Origin: Bacillus sp. RO2
Lineage (GTDB): Bacteria > Bacillota > Bacilli > Bacillales > Bacillaceae_I
Reading direction: 5' to 3'
Assembly (NCBI RefSeq): GCF_012911845.1
Contig: NZ_JAAXCU010000038.1
Coordinates: 62,001-126,000, forward strand
DNA: 64,000 bases
Shown here piece after piece: positions 43,659 to 53,745 of this stretch. A program made the translations under genes and the position numbers. The notes under the pieces were generated by a model that worked only from the letters and a program-made list of their open reading frames with translations, made no database searches and was not told where the DNA came from. Within the stretch, counting starts at the first letter, position 1, and every line of letters begins with the position of its first letter.

Positions 43659-44333
43659 GTGCAAATAATGGAAACAGGAAAAGTACCAAGAACAGGGCTA
43701 GGAATTATAATTATTATTTTTCTAGTCTATTATATAGGTAAGTTCATGGTAATTGTAGAAAATAAGGGATTAGAGAGCTTGCTATTAGAGTATGGTTCCA
43801 TAGCTCAACTTCTTTTTTTCTTCCTGTGCTTAGCTCAACCAATTATTTTGCCGCTCCCAGAAGCGTTGACCATTCCTGCCGGTAGTATGGCTTTTGGAGC
43901 ATCTGCTTCGTTCTATCTTGGTTTTTCCGGAACATTGACAGGAATAATTATTATGTTCTTTATTGCAAGATCTGGCGGAATGAAAGTGGCTTCAAAATTG
44001 GTAAAAGAAAAACATCTAAAAAGATATCAAGAATATGTAAGAAAAAATGAGACGGTCATTTTGGTACTTCTATTCATTATTCCTGTTCTTCCTGATGAAA
44101 TCATTTGCGTGGGGGCGGGAATAGGAGCTGTCTCGTTTAAAAAGTTTCTCGCAATAGCGTCCTTATCAAAAATTTTGACTACATTTGTGCTGGCATATTC
44201 TGTTTCCTTGGCAAAATTCCTGGACTTATCTTCTACACAGCTTATATTCTCGTGCTCGGTTATTATGGGAATTGTTTTTTTGACTACGGTTGCTTTTAAT
44301 CGCTATTGGAACAAAAAACGCATGGAGATGTGA
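43659..44333 (+). CDS. VTT-domain (TVP38/DedA-like) membrane protein
   Basis: About 224 aa with about six hydrophobic segments. PLPEALTIPAGSMAFG and the FIIPVLPDEIICVGAGIG block match the VTT/SNARE-associated family, thought to be transporters or lipid scramblases. A GTG start at 43659 has CGGAG at good distance; ATG 43668 is an alternative. The stop codon lies inside the following hairpin. Confidence 0.82.
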   Translation: MQIMETGKVPRTGLGIIIIIFLVYYIGKFMVIVENKGLESLLLEYGSIAQLLFFFLCLAQPIILPLPEALTIPAGSMAFGASASFYLGFSGTLTGIIIMFFIARSGGMKVASKLVKEKHLKRYQEYVRKNETVILVLLFIIPVLPDEIICVGAGIGAVSFKKFLAIASLSKILTTFVLAYSVSLAKFLDLSSTQLIFSCSVIMGIVFLTTVAFNRYWNKKRMEM

Positions 44334-44354
44334 TGCTACTGTCTCCATGCGTTT
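44316..44354. terminator. Hairpin overlapping the VTT stop; terminator of the convergent 61-aa gene
   Basis: Perfect 13-bp arms AAACGCATGGAGA (44316-44328) and TCTCCATGCGTTT (44342-44354). The T tract is stronger on the minus strand (six T's). Confidence 0.85.
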
Positions 44355-44359
44355 ATCCG

Positions 44360-44545
44360 TTATCTGTGAAACAAGATTAGTTTGCCGCTTGCGTTCGTGC
44401 AACGGTGTGTCGTGTCGATAAAGTTCAATTCTTCTAATCTTTTTTCTCCTAATGTTTTTGCTTCTTTTTCTGTTGCTGCTTCAAAACTTTCATCAAGTAG
44501 AGTTTCCCCGTTTTTGCTAAAGACTGTTAACGTATATTTCCCCAT
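44360..44545 (-). CDS. Small conserved protein (61 aa), YhzC-like
   Basis: Soluble protein starting MGKYTLTVFSKNGETLLDES; a two-strand start, a helix (EKEAKTLGEKRLEEL), then a Cys and a basic end. The position next to yhaQ suggests B. subtilis YhzC, but I am not sure. GGAGGGG sits 6 bp before the ATG at 44545; a longer frame lacks an SD. A FadR-like box lies just upstream. Confidence 0.75.
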   Translation of the reverse strand: MGKYTLTVFSKNGETLLDESFEAATEKEAKTLGEKRLEELNFIDTTHRCTNASGKLILFHR

Positions 44546-44566
44546 GTTTGTCCCCTCCGTGTCTAA

Positions 44567-44584
44567 AAAATGAATATTCATTCA
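44567..44584. promoter_or_regulatory. Second FadR-type box
   Basis: On the minus strand TGAATGAATATTCATTTT matches 16 of 18 positions of the recalled FadR consensus. It lies 22 bp upstream of the 61-aa gene and about 100 bp upstream of yhaQ on the other strand. Confidence 0.6.
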
Positions 44585-44686
44585 TTGTTTTATTTTACTA
44601 AAAGTTTCTTGAAATGTAAAAGTTCTATGAAACTATTTCGATTTTTAACCGTATAGGTTACTGTAAAACATAGGAGGGATAACGTC

Positions 44687-45589
44687 ATGGCATTACAGAT
44701 AGATGGTGTAACCAAAAGGTTTGGCAAGCATGTGGCAGTCAATAATTTGACCCTTGAAATACCGGAAAGTGAAATGTTTGGGTTCTTAGGTGCGAACGGA
44801 GCAGGGAAAACAACCACTTTTCGAATGGTCCTGGGATTATTGGAGCCTACAGAAGGTAAAGTTTCATGGGCAGGGAAACCCATAACATATAAAGAGAGTC
44901 ATCTGGTAGGGTATTTACCGGAAGAAAGAGGTCTCTATCCAAAATTGACCGTAAAGGACCAAATGATCTATTTGGGCAGGTTGCGGGGAATGGAGAAGGC
45001 GGAAATTTTGAAGCAGTTGGACTATTGGTTGGAGCGCTTCAAGGTACCACAGTATCTTAATAAAAAAGTAGAAGAACTCTCAAAAGGAAATCAACAAAAA
45101 ATCCAGTTTATTGCTTCCACCATTCATAATCCGAAATTGCTCATCCTGGATGAACCTTTCAGTGGCTTGGATCCCCTAAATGTAGAACTTTTAAAAGAAG
45201 CGGTAGTGGATTTGAAAAAGCAAGGGACATCCATTGTCTTTTCCAGTCATCGGATGGAGCATGTAGAAGAGCTTTGTGAGCATTTGTGCATTATGCATCA
45301 CGGTCAACCTGTTGTGCATGGTGCGCTCAGGGACATTAAGCGTTCATTTGGGAAAAAGAATGTCGTCATTCATGCTGATTTTGATTTGGAGTATTTATCG
45401 AATGTAGCAGGAGTTACCAAAACAAAGCAGACAGCAGAAGGCATGATTCTTCAAGTGGAAGATGAAGATGTCTCCCAAACCTTGCTGCAACAAATTACAG
45501 GTAAAGGCTATATCCGCAAGTTTATCTTGGAGGAGCCGTCCTTGAATGATATTTTCATAGAAAAGGTAGGTGCTTCTTACCATGAATAA
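44687..45589 (+). CDS. yhaQ: ABC transporter ATPase YhaQ
   Basis: 300 aa of the NatA type. Walker A GANGAGKTT, signature LSKGNQQK, Walker B LLILDEPFSGLDP, His switch SSHRME; a C-terminal domain of about 90 residues. Works with the permease YhaP, probably as an exporter of ions, drugs or peptides. AGGAGGG precedes the ATG. Overlaps yhaP by 8 bp. Confidence 0.92.
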   Translation: MALQIDGVTKRFGKHVAVNNLTLEIPESEMFGFLGANGAGKTTTFRMVLGLLEPTEGKVSWAGKPITYKESHLVGYLPEERGLYPKLTVKDQMIYLGRLRGMEKAEILKQLDYWLERFKVPQYLNKKVEELSKGNQQKIQFIASTIHNPKLLILDEPFSGLDPLNVELLKEAVVDLKKQGTSIVFSSHRMEHVEELCEHLCIMHHGQPVVHGALRDIKRSFGKKNVVIHADFDLEYLSNVAGVTKTKQTAEGMILQVEDEDVSQTLLQQITGKGYIRKFILEEPSLNDIFIEKVGASYHE

Positions 45590-46838
45590 GTTTTTGATTA
45601 TCTTAATGCACACCTATATGAGCAAACTAAAATCTAAATCCTTTATTATCTCCACTTTGGTGACAACACTACTTATTGTCGGTGTTACTAACATTCAGTC
45701 CATTATTGATATTTTTGATAAACAGGAAGACAAAATTGTGGCAGTAATGGATGAAGAAGGCGCTATTGCACCATTGTTAGCGCAGCAGCTTGCAACGAAT
45801 CCCGATAGCAACTTGAGCCTTGAAATGGTATCAGATGAGGCTGATGCTGAAAGTAAAGTGACAGAAGGGGATTATGACGGGCTCCTTGTCCTTTCAACGG
45901 ATCAAAACGGCTTACCATCAGGGGTTTATAAAGCAGCTTCTATCACTGATTCTGAGACGATGGCACAAGTGGAGGCGATGCTTCAGCAAGTGAAAAATGA
46001 GCTGGCAACAAGTCAACTTGGATTATCTCAAGAACAAATCGCTCAACTTTACACGCCCATTAATTTTGATGTTGTAGCTCTAGAAGAATCCGCCAAGTCT
46101 GAAGAAGAGTTAAACCAGGCCCGTGGATTAGTGTACGTTTTACTGTTTGTGATCTATTTTTCAGTCATTCTTTATGCTAGCATGATTGCAACAGAGGTCG
46201 CAGTAGAAAAATCTTCCCGCGTCATGGAAATACTAATTTCTTCTGCCTCTCCAATTATGCATATGTTCGGAAAAATCCTTGGAATAGCGCTGTTGAGTTT
46301 AACACAACTAGCATTCTGGATCATTGTCGGGTATTCATCTCTAAGTAGAAATCTTGAAGGAATGACAGAAGCAGGGGGAGTATTTGAATTTTTCGGTGTA
46401 GGCGATATGCCAGCAGGAACGTTTGTGTACGCCATCGTTTTCTTCTTGCTCGGCTACTTCCTTTATGCAACGTTTGCGGCATTCTTGGGATCGCTTGTAA
46501 GTAGGATTGAAGAAATTCAGCAAATGATCATGCCCATGACATTATTGATAGTGGCTGGCTTTATGATTTCCATGTTCGGACTAGGCAATCCGGATAATTC
46601 ATTCATTCAAGTAACTTCATTTATCCCATTCTTTGCGCCTATGATTATGTTTTTACGAGTAGGGATGTTAAATGTTCCTATTTGGGAAATCAGCCTTGCC
46701 ATCGGCCTCTTGGTAACAACGATTGTGCTTCTGGCTGTGTTTGGAGCAAAAGTGTACCGTGGAGGAGTCTTAATGTACGGGAAATCTTCTTCTTTGAAAG
46801 ATATCAAGAAAGCATTGCAACTTACAAAAGACAAATAA
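45582..46838 (+). CDS. yhaP: ABC-2 type permease YhaP
   Basis: 418 aa, NatB-like. One helix near residue 25, an extracellular domain of about 130 residues, then five or six helices with the ABC-2 signature region EVAVEKSSRVMEILISSASP. Start placed at MNKFLIILMHTYM (45582), overlapping the yhaQ stop, rather than four codons upstream. Confidence 0.9.
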   Translation: MNKFLIILMHTYMSKLKSKSFIISTLVTTLLIVGVTNIQSIIDIFDKQEDKIVAVMDEEGAIAPLLAQQLATNPDSNLSLEMVSDEADAESKVTEGDYDGLLVLSTDQNGLPSGVYKAASITDSETMAQVEAMLQQVKNELATSQLGLSQEQIAQLYTPINFDVVALEESAKSEEELNQARGLVYVLLFVIYFSVILYASMIATEVAVEKSSRVMEILISSASPIMHMFGKILGIALLSLTQLAFWIIVGYSSLSRNLEGMTEAGGVFEFFGVGDMPAGTFVYAIVFFLLGYFLYATFAAFLGSLVSRIEEIQQMIMPMTLLIVAGFMISMFGLGNPDNSFIQVTSFIPFFAPMIMFLRVGMLNVPIWEISLAIGLLVTTIVLLAVFGAKVYRGGVLMYGKSSSLKDIKKALQLTKDK

Positions 46839-46844
46839 TTTTTT

Positions 46845-46884
46845 AACATGTGGGACCTTACATCAAAGTCCCGCATGTTTTTTT
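46845..46884 (+). terminator. Terminator of yhaQP
   Basis: AACATGTGGGAC pairs with GTCCCGCATGTT, followed by seven T's. Confidence 0.85.
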
Positions 46885-46971
46885 ATTTCATACACCTATA
46901 CCGAACGTGCATTCGCATTTCATTCGTGATAAAATAAGGAAAAGACGTTTAGAGAAGAGGTTAAATCTAGA

Positions 46972-48204
46972 ATGAAAAAAATTCGTTTCCTGCATGCTGC
47001 AGATTTACATTTGGACAGTCCATTCAAGGGACTTAGCCATCTTCCCCAACAGATATTTGATCAGATTAGAAAAAGCACTTTCCAATCATTAACAAATTTA
47101 ATGAACGCTGCAATTCATCATCATGTGGATTTTGTTTTATTAGCTGGAGATCTCTTTGATCTAGAACAAAGAAGCCTAATTGCCCAAGCGACACTTAGAA
47201 AAGAACTCTTGAGGTTAAACGAAGCAGGAATTCAAGTTTATATTATTCATGGGAATCATGACTACCTTACAGATGACCACACACTTTTTAAATACCCGGA
47301 TAATGTACATATTTTTACTGGAGAAGTGGAACGAAAGACATATTTAAAGGACAAAGAAGAGTTGGCGTGTATATATGGATTCAGCTATAAACAAAGACAT
47401 TTAACGGAGAATATGACAAGTTACTACGAGAAAGAAGACAAAACGATACCTTTTCACATCGGAATGCTACATGGTAATTTTTCTGGAAGGGAAGAGCATG
47501 ATCCATATGCACCGTTTACCTTACCTGACCTTCTTGATAAAGAGTTTCATTACTGGGCGCTTGGTCATATACATAAACGTGAAATACTACATTACCATCC
47601 ACCAATCGTCTATCCGGGAAATATACAAGGTCGCCATAAAAAGGAACAGGGTGACAAAGGCTGCTATCTGGTTGACCTCTTGGAAGACGGTATCCCTGAG
47701 CTAACGTATATAGAAACATCCGCTATCCAATGGGAAGAACTCGAGATCCCTATCAACGAATTACAGTCGGTGGATCAACTGATGGAGAAAACAAAACAAG
47801 CTGTGGATGCCATTAGGTTGGAAGGCAAGGGGAAATTACTTCGACTTACATATACAGGGAATGGTAACCTGCATGGTTTTCTCCAAGAAGAAAGTAATCA
47901 GGAAGAACTTCAACTCCTCTTAAATGAGGGAGAAGAAAATAATACTTCATTTGTATACATCTATACGTTGCGTGTGCGAACAGCTTTATCATATTCAAAA
48001 GAGGACTTGCAAGATAAAACATTTTACAAGGATTTCTACACCATGGTAGACCAAGTCGATATGAAAGAAGCATTGGCGCCATTGTTACGTCACTCTGAAG
48101 CAAGCCGCTATTTAGAAACCTGGGATGAAGAAGAAGTGAAAGCGATAGTGGAAGAAACGGAACAATGGCTAGTCAGTAAATTCTTAGAAAGTGAGAAGAG
48201 GTGA
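46972..48204 (+). CDS. yhaO: SbcD-like metallophosphoesterase YhaO
   Basis: 410 aa. All nuclease phosphoesterase motifs are present: AADLHLD, LAGDLFD, GNHDYL, HGNFSG and GHIHKR. It pairs with YhaN as an SbcCD/Mre11-Rad50-type DNA end-processing complex. Start ATG at 46972; its stop is 6 bp before the yhaN start. Confidence 0.92.
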   Translation: MKKIRFLHAADLHLDSPFKGLSHLPQQIFDQIRKSTFQSLTNLMNAAIHHHVDFVLLAGDLFDLEQRSLIAQATLRKELLRLNEAGIQVYIIHGNHDYLTDDHTLFKYPDNVHIFTGEVERKTYLKDKEELACIYGFSYKQRHLTENMTSYYEKEDKTIPFHIGMLHGNFSGREEHDPYAPFTLPDLLDKEFHYWALGHIHKREILHYHPPIVYPGNIQGRHKKEQGDKGCYLVDLLEDGIPELTYIETSAIQWEELEIPINELQSVDQLMEKTKQAVDAIRLEGKGKLLRLTYTGNGNLHGFLQEESNQEELQLLLNEGEENNTSFVYIYTLRVRTALSYSKEDLQDKTFYKDFYTMVDQVDMKEALAPLLRHSEASRYLETWDEEEVKAIVEETEQWLVSKFLESEKR

Positions 48205-48209
48205 TTAGG

Positions 48210-51200
48210 TTGAAAATTACGAGCTTACATATCTATGGATTTGGAAAACTAGAGAACGTGGTAATGGAAAATCTATCACCAAACATTCAAGTGATCTATG
48301 GAGAAAATGAAGCAGGAAAGTCTACTGTGATGGCCTTTATTCAAGCCATTCTTTTTGGTTTCCCTGCAAAAAATCAACAAGACTTACGCTATGTACCTAA
48401 AAAAGGCTTTAAATATGGTGGGAAGTTGGTAATAGAAACGAATGACGAGAGAAAGATAACGATTGAACGAGTCGCAGGGAGATCCTCTGGTGATGTCACG
48501 GTTCAAGATGAGCAGGGCAACCCCTGTAATCTGAACGATGTGCTCGGCGGCCTTGATAAAACGATGTACAAGGGCATCTTCTCCTTTAATATTATGGACA
48601 TCCAAAATTTACAGCTGATAGATTCTGAGCAACTTGGCGGTTATTTGTTTTCTTCAGGCTTAATGGGAAGTGAACAGCTACATAAATTATCTCGAGAGCT
48701 AGCAAAAGATCAGGATGAGCGTTTTAAACCAAACGGCAGAAAACCAGTTATTAATAAGTTGTTAACTTCCTTAAAAGAACAAGAACGAGTTGTCCATCAA
48801 TGGAAAGAAAAAATGGGCCAGTATGACCGGTTGCAAAAGGATATGAATCAATATGATATAGCCTTAAAGGAAACACAAATAAATAAGGAGGATATAGAGC
48901 AAAAGATCAAAGAAACGGAAGCAATGCTCACCATTCAGCCTTTAGTAAATAGAATGGAGATCCTTGAATTGCAAATAGCGGCAGTAGGAAACGTAGAGTC
49001 ATTTCCTCGTGATGGTTTGGCAAGATTGGAAAAATGGCAGACAGAAGTAGTTTTCTATCAATCAAAATTTGAAAAAATGAAAAAAGAATTAGAGGAGAAA
49101 GAGAGTGAAATAGAACAGATATGGGTAAATGAAGAAGTTCTTGAGAAAGAGGAAACAATAAAAAGTCTAGTAACTTTACTGCCGACCTATCAACAGTCGA
49201 AAGATCAATTGTCTCTACTAGAAACAGAAATAGCGCAGTTAGAAAAGCGCGTGGAAGGATGGAAACGGGATCTTGAATGGACTGAGAAAACAGATTATGA
49301 ATTAGAAGCAATACCTACTAGCTTAGCATCTAAGGGGTCTTTGCGGGAACTTTTAAAGACTCATCATGAGATTCACATCCAAAAACAACGGTTGGACGAA
49401 CAGTTCCAATTTGCAAAAGAGGAACTGGAGGCGCAAGAAGAACGGGTGAAAGACCTCGAACAAGAACAACTTCCAAACCACGAAGTCTTAAAAATGAAGG
49501 AAATGGTTGAACTAGAAGAAAAGGACACTTTGCATAAAGAAATCCACCTGACAGAGCAACTCCTAAACCAGTTAAAAAAGCAACTTGATGTTCAAAAAAG
49601 ATATGATTATAACGAAGATAGAAAAGGTAAGCAAATCGCAGTTATAAGTATTATTCTCGGGATTGTCGGGTTCCTTTACTTTTTTATACAAAACCAGCTT
49701 ATCTCATCGCTGCTTTGTTTGATTCTCTTCTCTTTGCTTACTATTACATTTGGCAGGAAAACTAAAAATCAAGATAACCAAAATGAGCTGATAAGAGAGA
49801 AGGATGAACTGCATAGTAAGCTGGAATTCTTAAAAGACAAGCTCTATTCGAATGATACACACGGGAAAGTGGAAGAATATCAGAAAGCTTTGGCAAAGAA
49901 CGAACAAGTAATCCAGCTTCTGCAGAAAGAGAGGCTTCTTCTTTCCCAGTGCGATCGAACATATAATAGAATCATTCAACAATTTGAAGAGTGGGAAGGA
50001 AAGAATTTTTCCTTGCAGGATGATTGGCATAAATGGACCCATTCCTTATCACTTGCGCAAATCTCTCCTACCTTTATGGAGGAGGCCTACGATAAAGTAG
50101 TACAATTGAAAGGTGCGCTTTCAGATAAAAGAGAGTTAGTGGAAAGGCAACACCACTATCAACTAGTAGTAAATAAATTTCAGATGGAGCTAAATGCCCT
50201 GTTGGATGAAAACAATGAAACTAATTCAAGATTAACGACTGAAGAAGTGTTCACACAATTACGTGTTGATTTGGAAGAAAACGTTGTAAAACAGAAAACG
50301 AAACAACAGATTCAGGAACAAATTGACGTCTTAACAGAAGAATTAGAAGGATTGTCCCAACATAAATATGAGGCTAGTAAGCAGATTCAACATCTTTACG
50401 AACAAGCAAAAGTTAAGGATGAGGAAGCATTCCGCCATAAAAACCAACAGTATGTCGAAAAAATAGAGCTTGAGAAAGAAATAGCCCTCCTTAAGAGTCA
50501 GTTGGTACAAATGGAGAATTCCTATCAACTGCGCCTTACGGATAGTAAGCCGATGGATATATGGAAAGCAGAGAAGGCTGAACTAGAAGAAACCCTTAAG
50601 ACAATTAGAGAAAAACAGAGTCAGCTAATTGAGAATAGAACGGCAACAAAGGAAACTATCCGCCTTTTAGAAGAATCTGGTACTTACTCTGAAGCTGTAC
50701 AACAATTTGAATTATCTAAAAGCAAGTTACAGGAGCATGCGAGAAAGTGGGCAATCCATGCCACTGCAGCCCATCTTTTAGGGAAAACGATGGATTATTA
50801 CCGTACAGTCAAGCTTCCAAAAGTACTTCAATATGCTTCTGATAACTTCCGCTTCCTCACAAAAGGGCACTATCTAAGCATACTTGATGCGAAAAATGAA
50901 CGAACGCTTAAGGTACAACATGCAGACGGGACGAAATTTGAACCAAAAGAATTAAGTCAGGCAACGGTGGAGCAGCTATATATATCCTTACGTGTCGCTG
51001 TTGCTCAGGTATGGAGTGAAGAACAAAAACTTCCATTCTTAATGGATGACAGTTTTGTCAATTTCGATGAACAAAGAACCAATCTAGCAATTAAGTTGAT
51101 AAATAGACTTGCACTCCAAGGTTATCAATTTCTTTTCTTCACTTGTCATCACCATATTAAAGAAAAATTGACGGGTGATCCAAGTAATCGGATATTTACT

Positions 51201-51242
51201 TTTGATCCTATGGAGGTAGGAGAAGCAATCCTCAAACGATGA
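48210..51242 (+). CDS. yhaN: SbcC/Rad50-like ATPase YhaN with an internal membrane hairpin
   Basis: 1010 aa. N-terminal Walker A GENEAGKST; long coiled coils (about 190-460 and 550-850); C-terminal signature SQATVEQLYISLRVA and Walker B LPFLMDDSFVNFD. In the centre, near residues 475-515, two hydrophobic helices (IAVISIILGIVGFLYFF and LLCLILFSLLTITFG) replace a zinc hook, suggesting membrane attachment. Start TTG chosen because GAGGTGAT precedes it; GTG 48201 is the alternative. Confidence 0.92.
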   Translation: MKITSLHIYGFGKLENVVMENLSPNIQVIYGENEAGKSTVMAFIQAILFGFPAKNQQDLRYVPKKGFKYGGKLVIETNDERKITIERVAGRSSGDVTVQDEQGNPCNLNDVLGGLDKTMYKGIFSFNIMDIQNLQLIDSEQLGGYLFSSGLMGSEQLHKLSRELAKDQDERFKPNGRKPVINKLLTSLKEQERVVHQWKEKMGQYDRLQKDMNQYDIALKETQINKEDIEQKIKETEAMLTIQPLVNRMEILELQIAAVGNVESFPRDGLARLEKWQTEVVFYQSKFEKMKKELEEKESEIEQIWVNEEVLEKEETIKSLVTLLPTYQQSKDQLSLLETEIAQLEKRVEGWKRDLEWTEKTDYELEAIPTSLASKGSLRELLKTHHEIHIQKQRLDEQFQFAKEELEAQEERVKDLEQEQLPNHEVLKMKEMVELEEKDTLHKEIHLTEQLLNQLKKQLDVQKRYDYNEDRKGKQIAVISIILGIVGFLYFFIQNQLISSLLCLILFSLLTITFGRKTKNQDNQNELIREKDELHSKLEFLKDKLYSNDTHGKVEEYQKALAKNEQVIQLLQKERLLLSQCDRTYNRIIQQFEEWEGKNFSLQDDWHKWTHSLSLAQISPTFMEEAYDKVVQLKGALSDKRELVERQHHYQLVVNKFQMELNALLDENNETNSRLTTEEVFTQLRVDLEENVVKQKTKQQIQEQIDVLTEELEGLSQHKYEASKQIQHLYEQAKVKDEEAFRHKNQQYVEKIELEKEIALLKSQLVQMENSYQLRLTDSKPMDIWKAEKAELEETLKTIREKQSQLIENRTATKETIRLLEESGTYSEAVQQFELSKSKLQEHARKWAIHATAAHLLGKTMDYYRTVKLPKVLQYASDNFRFLTKGHYLSILDAKNERTLKVQHADGTKFEPKELSQATVEQLYISLRVAVAQVWSEEQKLPFLMDDSFVNFDEQRTNLAIKLINRLALQGYQFLFFTCHHHIKEKLTGDPSNRIFTFDPMEVGEAILKR

Positions 51243-51325
51243 ATGTAGTTCATCCATTGCCGAAAGGAATAGACAAGTGCTATGCTTAGAGAGGTAAAGA
51301 GAAGCAAGTTGAAAGGATAACGAAA

Positions 51326-52543
51326 ATGAGTGAAAGTGTATTGAAAAATAATAGAACACCATTGATACTATTGAGCTTTAATCTATTTATCGTCATGGTA
51401 GGGATTGGTTTAGTCATCCCAATTCTTCCATTTTATATCGATAAGTTTGGAGCGGACGCAAGAACATTAGGTTTGCTTGTTGCCGTGTTTGCGTTTATGC
51501 AATTTCTTTTTGCCCCTGTGTGGGGAAGGCTGTCTGATAAAATTGGAAGAAAGCCTTTGATAACAATTGGTCTTTTCGGCTTTGCTATAGCTGAGTTCAT
51601 TTTTGCATATGCAAGCGGCTTATGGATGCTCTTTCTTTCAAGAATCCTAGCGGGAACATTTGGTTCTGCGCTTATGCCAACTGCAATGGCTTATGTCTCG
51701 GATGTCACTTCTTCTGAAAAAAGAGGCCAAGGCATGGGAATAATGGGTGCTGCAATGGGGCTTGGTATCGTTGTTGGACCTGGGCTTGGTGGCTGGCTTG
51801 CTGAATACGACCTATCACTACCATTTTTAGTGGCAGGTGTAGCAGCAACCATAGCGGGGATACTTTCCGTCATTATTTTACCGGAATCGTATCCGAAGCA
51901 TAAAAGAGAAATGGATGCTAAAGCCTCTGAAGGTGACAAACGAGACAATCAATTTGTAACGATGTATAAAGCTCTTAAAAGCCCTGTAGGATTCCTACTA
52001 ATTCTTGTTTTCATCATGAGTTTTGGATTGGCTAATTTTCAATCTATTTTTGGCTACTATACGATGGAACGGTATAAATATGACCCAAGTGAAGTGGGCT
52101 CAATCATTTTGATAGTCGGTTTGGTGGGAACAATAGTTCAAGGCGTTCTGGTCGGGAGAATGACAAAGAAGTTCGGGGAAGAAAGAGTAGTTACAACAGC
52201 GCTATTGATCAGCTCCTTAGGGTTTGTGCTAATGACCCTAGCAACGAGCTTTACAACTGTACTTTTAACTACCTGCTTATTTTTCTTGGGGAATTCACTG
52301 TTAAGACCATCTTTGAATTCATTCATATCTAAACTTGCAGGGAACAGACAGGGGCTCGTCATGGGGCTCAATAACTCATTCTTAAGCTTGGGAAATGTGG
52401 CAGGTCCAATATTGGCAGGTATTTTCTTTGAGATAAATATCCACATTCCATATTTATTCGGAGCCTGTATCATGCTATTCGGATTAATTGTCACTAAACT
52501 ATGGCTCTCCAAAAGAGCCCATAAAATAGAAGTATCCTCATAA
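51326..52543 (+). CDS. MFS multidrug transporter (Bmr/NorA-like DHA1)
   Basis: 405 aa, 12 helices. The loop GRLSDKIGRKPL and the DHA1 antiporter motif C, GLGIVVGPGLGGWLA, mark a proton-driven drug exporter. Substrate not known. It is inserted between yhaN and yhaM compared with the B. subtilis order as I recall it, and a dispersed repeat follows 18 bp after its stop. The SD is weak. Confidence 0.9.
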   Translation: MSESVLKNNRTPLILLSFNLFIVMVGIGLVIPILPFYIDKFGADARTLGLLVAVFAFMQFLFAPVWGRLSDKIGRKPLITIGLFGFAIAEFIFAYASGLWMLFLSRILAGTFGSALMPTAMAYVSDVTSSEKRGQGMGIMGAAMGLGIVVGPGLGGWLAEYDLSLPFLVAGVAATIAGILSVIILPESYPKHKREMDAKASEGDKRDNQFVTMYKALKSPVGFLLILVFIMSFGLANFQSIFGYYTMERYKYDPSEVGSIILIVGLVGTIVQGVLVGRMTKKFGEERVVTTALLISSLGFVLMTLATSFTTVLLTTCLFFLGNSLLRPSLNSFISKLAGNRQGLVMGLNNSFLSLGNVAGPILAGIFFEINIHIPYLFGACIMLFGLIVTKLWLSKRAHKIEVSS

Positions 52544-52561
52544 GGAAGATTGTGGTTCATA

Positions 52562-52695
52562 GCAGTTGATTGTAGCAAAAGGCGAAGACTCCTGAGGGAG
52601 ATAGCGCTAGGCGGAGACCCCGCAGGCGTAGCCGAGGAGGCTCAAGTCAGCCCCTAGGGAAGGGAAGCCATAAGCCATTTGCGTAAATCAACTGC
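52562..52695 (+). repeat. Dispersed repeat, full copy C
   Basis: 134 bp with perfect 10-bp inverted ends GCAGTTGATT and AATCAACTGC. Internal GGCGAAGACTCCTGAGGGAG, GAGACCCCGCAGGCG and GAGGAGGCTCAAG match copy A. Confidence 0.85.
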
Positions 52696-52730
52696 GTCGT
52701 CTAGGATAAAAAGACAGGGGGAAGAAATAG

Positions 52731-53675
52731 ATGAAAAAAGGTATCCTCCACTTTGAAGTGGGAGAACAAGTAGACGTTCACTTATTAATTAAAACAGCAA
52801 CAAAAGGAATTGCAAGCAATGGAAAACCTTTCTTAACACTAATATTTCAAGACAAAAGCGGCGAAATAGAAGCAAAACTTTGGGATGCTTCAACAGACGA
52901 TGAAGAGCTCTACACGCCACAAAGCATTGTAAGAGTACTTGGGGACATCCACCATTATCGTGGTCGTAATCAACTGAAAATACGCAAAATCAAGCCAAAG
53001 GAAGAGCATGAGAATGTCAATGTCTCTGACCTGATTGAAACAGCACCACTAAGCCAAGAACAGATGATGGATAAAATAACACAGGCGATCTTTGAAATGA
53101 AGAATCCGAATATCCAAAGGATTACAAGACACCTGTTGAAAAAGCATCAAAATGAATTTTTGCAGTACCCAGCAGCTACTAAAAATCACCACGAGTTTGT
53201 ATCTGGTTTGGCCTATCATGTTGTTTCTATGCTAGATTTAGCAAAAGCCATAGCTAGCTTATATCCTTCATTAGACAAAGATCTGTTATATGCAGGAGTT
53301 ATTCTTCACGACTTAGGAAAGGTAACGGAGCTATCCGGCCCAGTGTCGACTAGTTATACAATTGAAGGGAACTTAATTGGCCATATTTCGATTATGGTAA
53401 ATGAAATTGGAAAAGCAGCAGAAGAGCTAGGAATTGAAGGGGAAGAAATCATGGTTCTGCAACACTTGGTGTTAAGTCATCATGGGAAACTGGAGTGGGG
53501 CAGCCCGAAACTGCCACTTATCAAGGAAGCAGAAATTCTTCATTATATTGATAATATCGATGCAAAAATGAATATGCTAGATCGTGCTCTGGAACGTGTT
53601 AAACCAGGAGAGTACACGGAAAGAATCTTTGCAATGGACAACAGAAACTTCTATAAACCTACTTTTCATAATTAA
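52731..53675 (+). CDS. yhaM: 3'-5' exoribonuclease YhaM
   Basis: 314 aa. N-terminal OB-fold (residues 10-85; [10 protein letters not shown]) and C-terminal HD domain (HDLGKVTEL near residue 190, later [10 protein letters not shown] and the Asp of DNIDA). Degrades short RNAs. GGGGGAAG precedes the ATG. Confidence 0.94.
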   Translation: MKKGILHFEVGEQVDVHLLIKTATKGIASNGKPFLTLIFQDKSGEIEAKLWDASTDDEELYTPQSIVRVLGDIHHYRGRNQLKIRKIKPKEEHENVNVSDLIETAPLSQEQMMDKITQAIFEMKNPNIQRITRHLLKKHQNEFLQYPAATKNHHEFVSGLAYHVVSMLDLAKAIASLYPSLDKDLLYAGVILHDLGKVTELSGPVSTSYTIEGNLIGHISIMVNEIGKAAEELGIEGEEIMVLQHLVLSHHGKLEWGSPKLPLIKEAEILHYIDNIDAKMNMLDRALERVKPGEYTERIFAMDNRNFYKPTFHN

Positions 53676-53745
53676 GTAATAGCCTCCCATACTCTATCAT
53701 ATGTATAAATTAGTAGCACATATGAAAGAGAAGGGGGGCTTTTCT

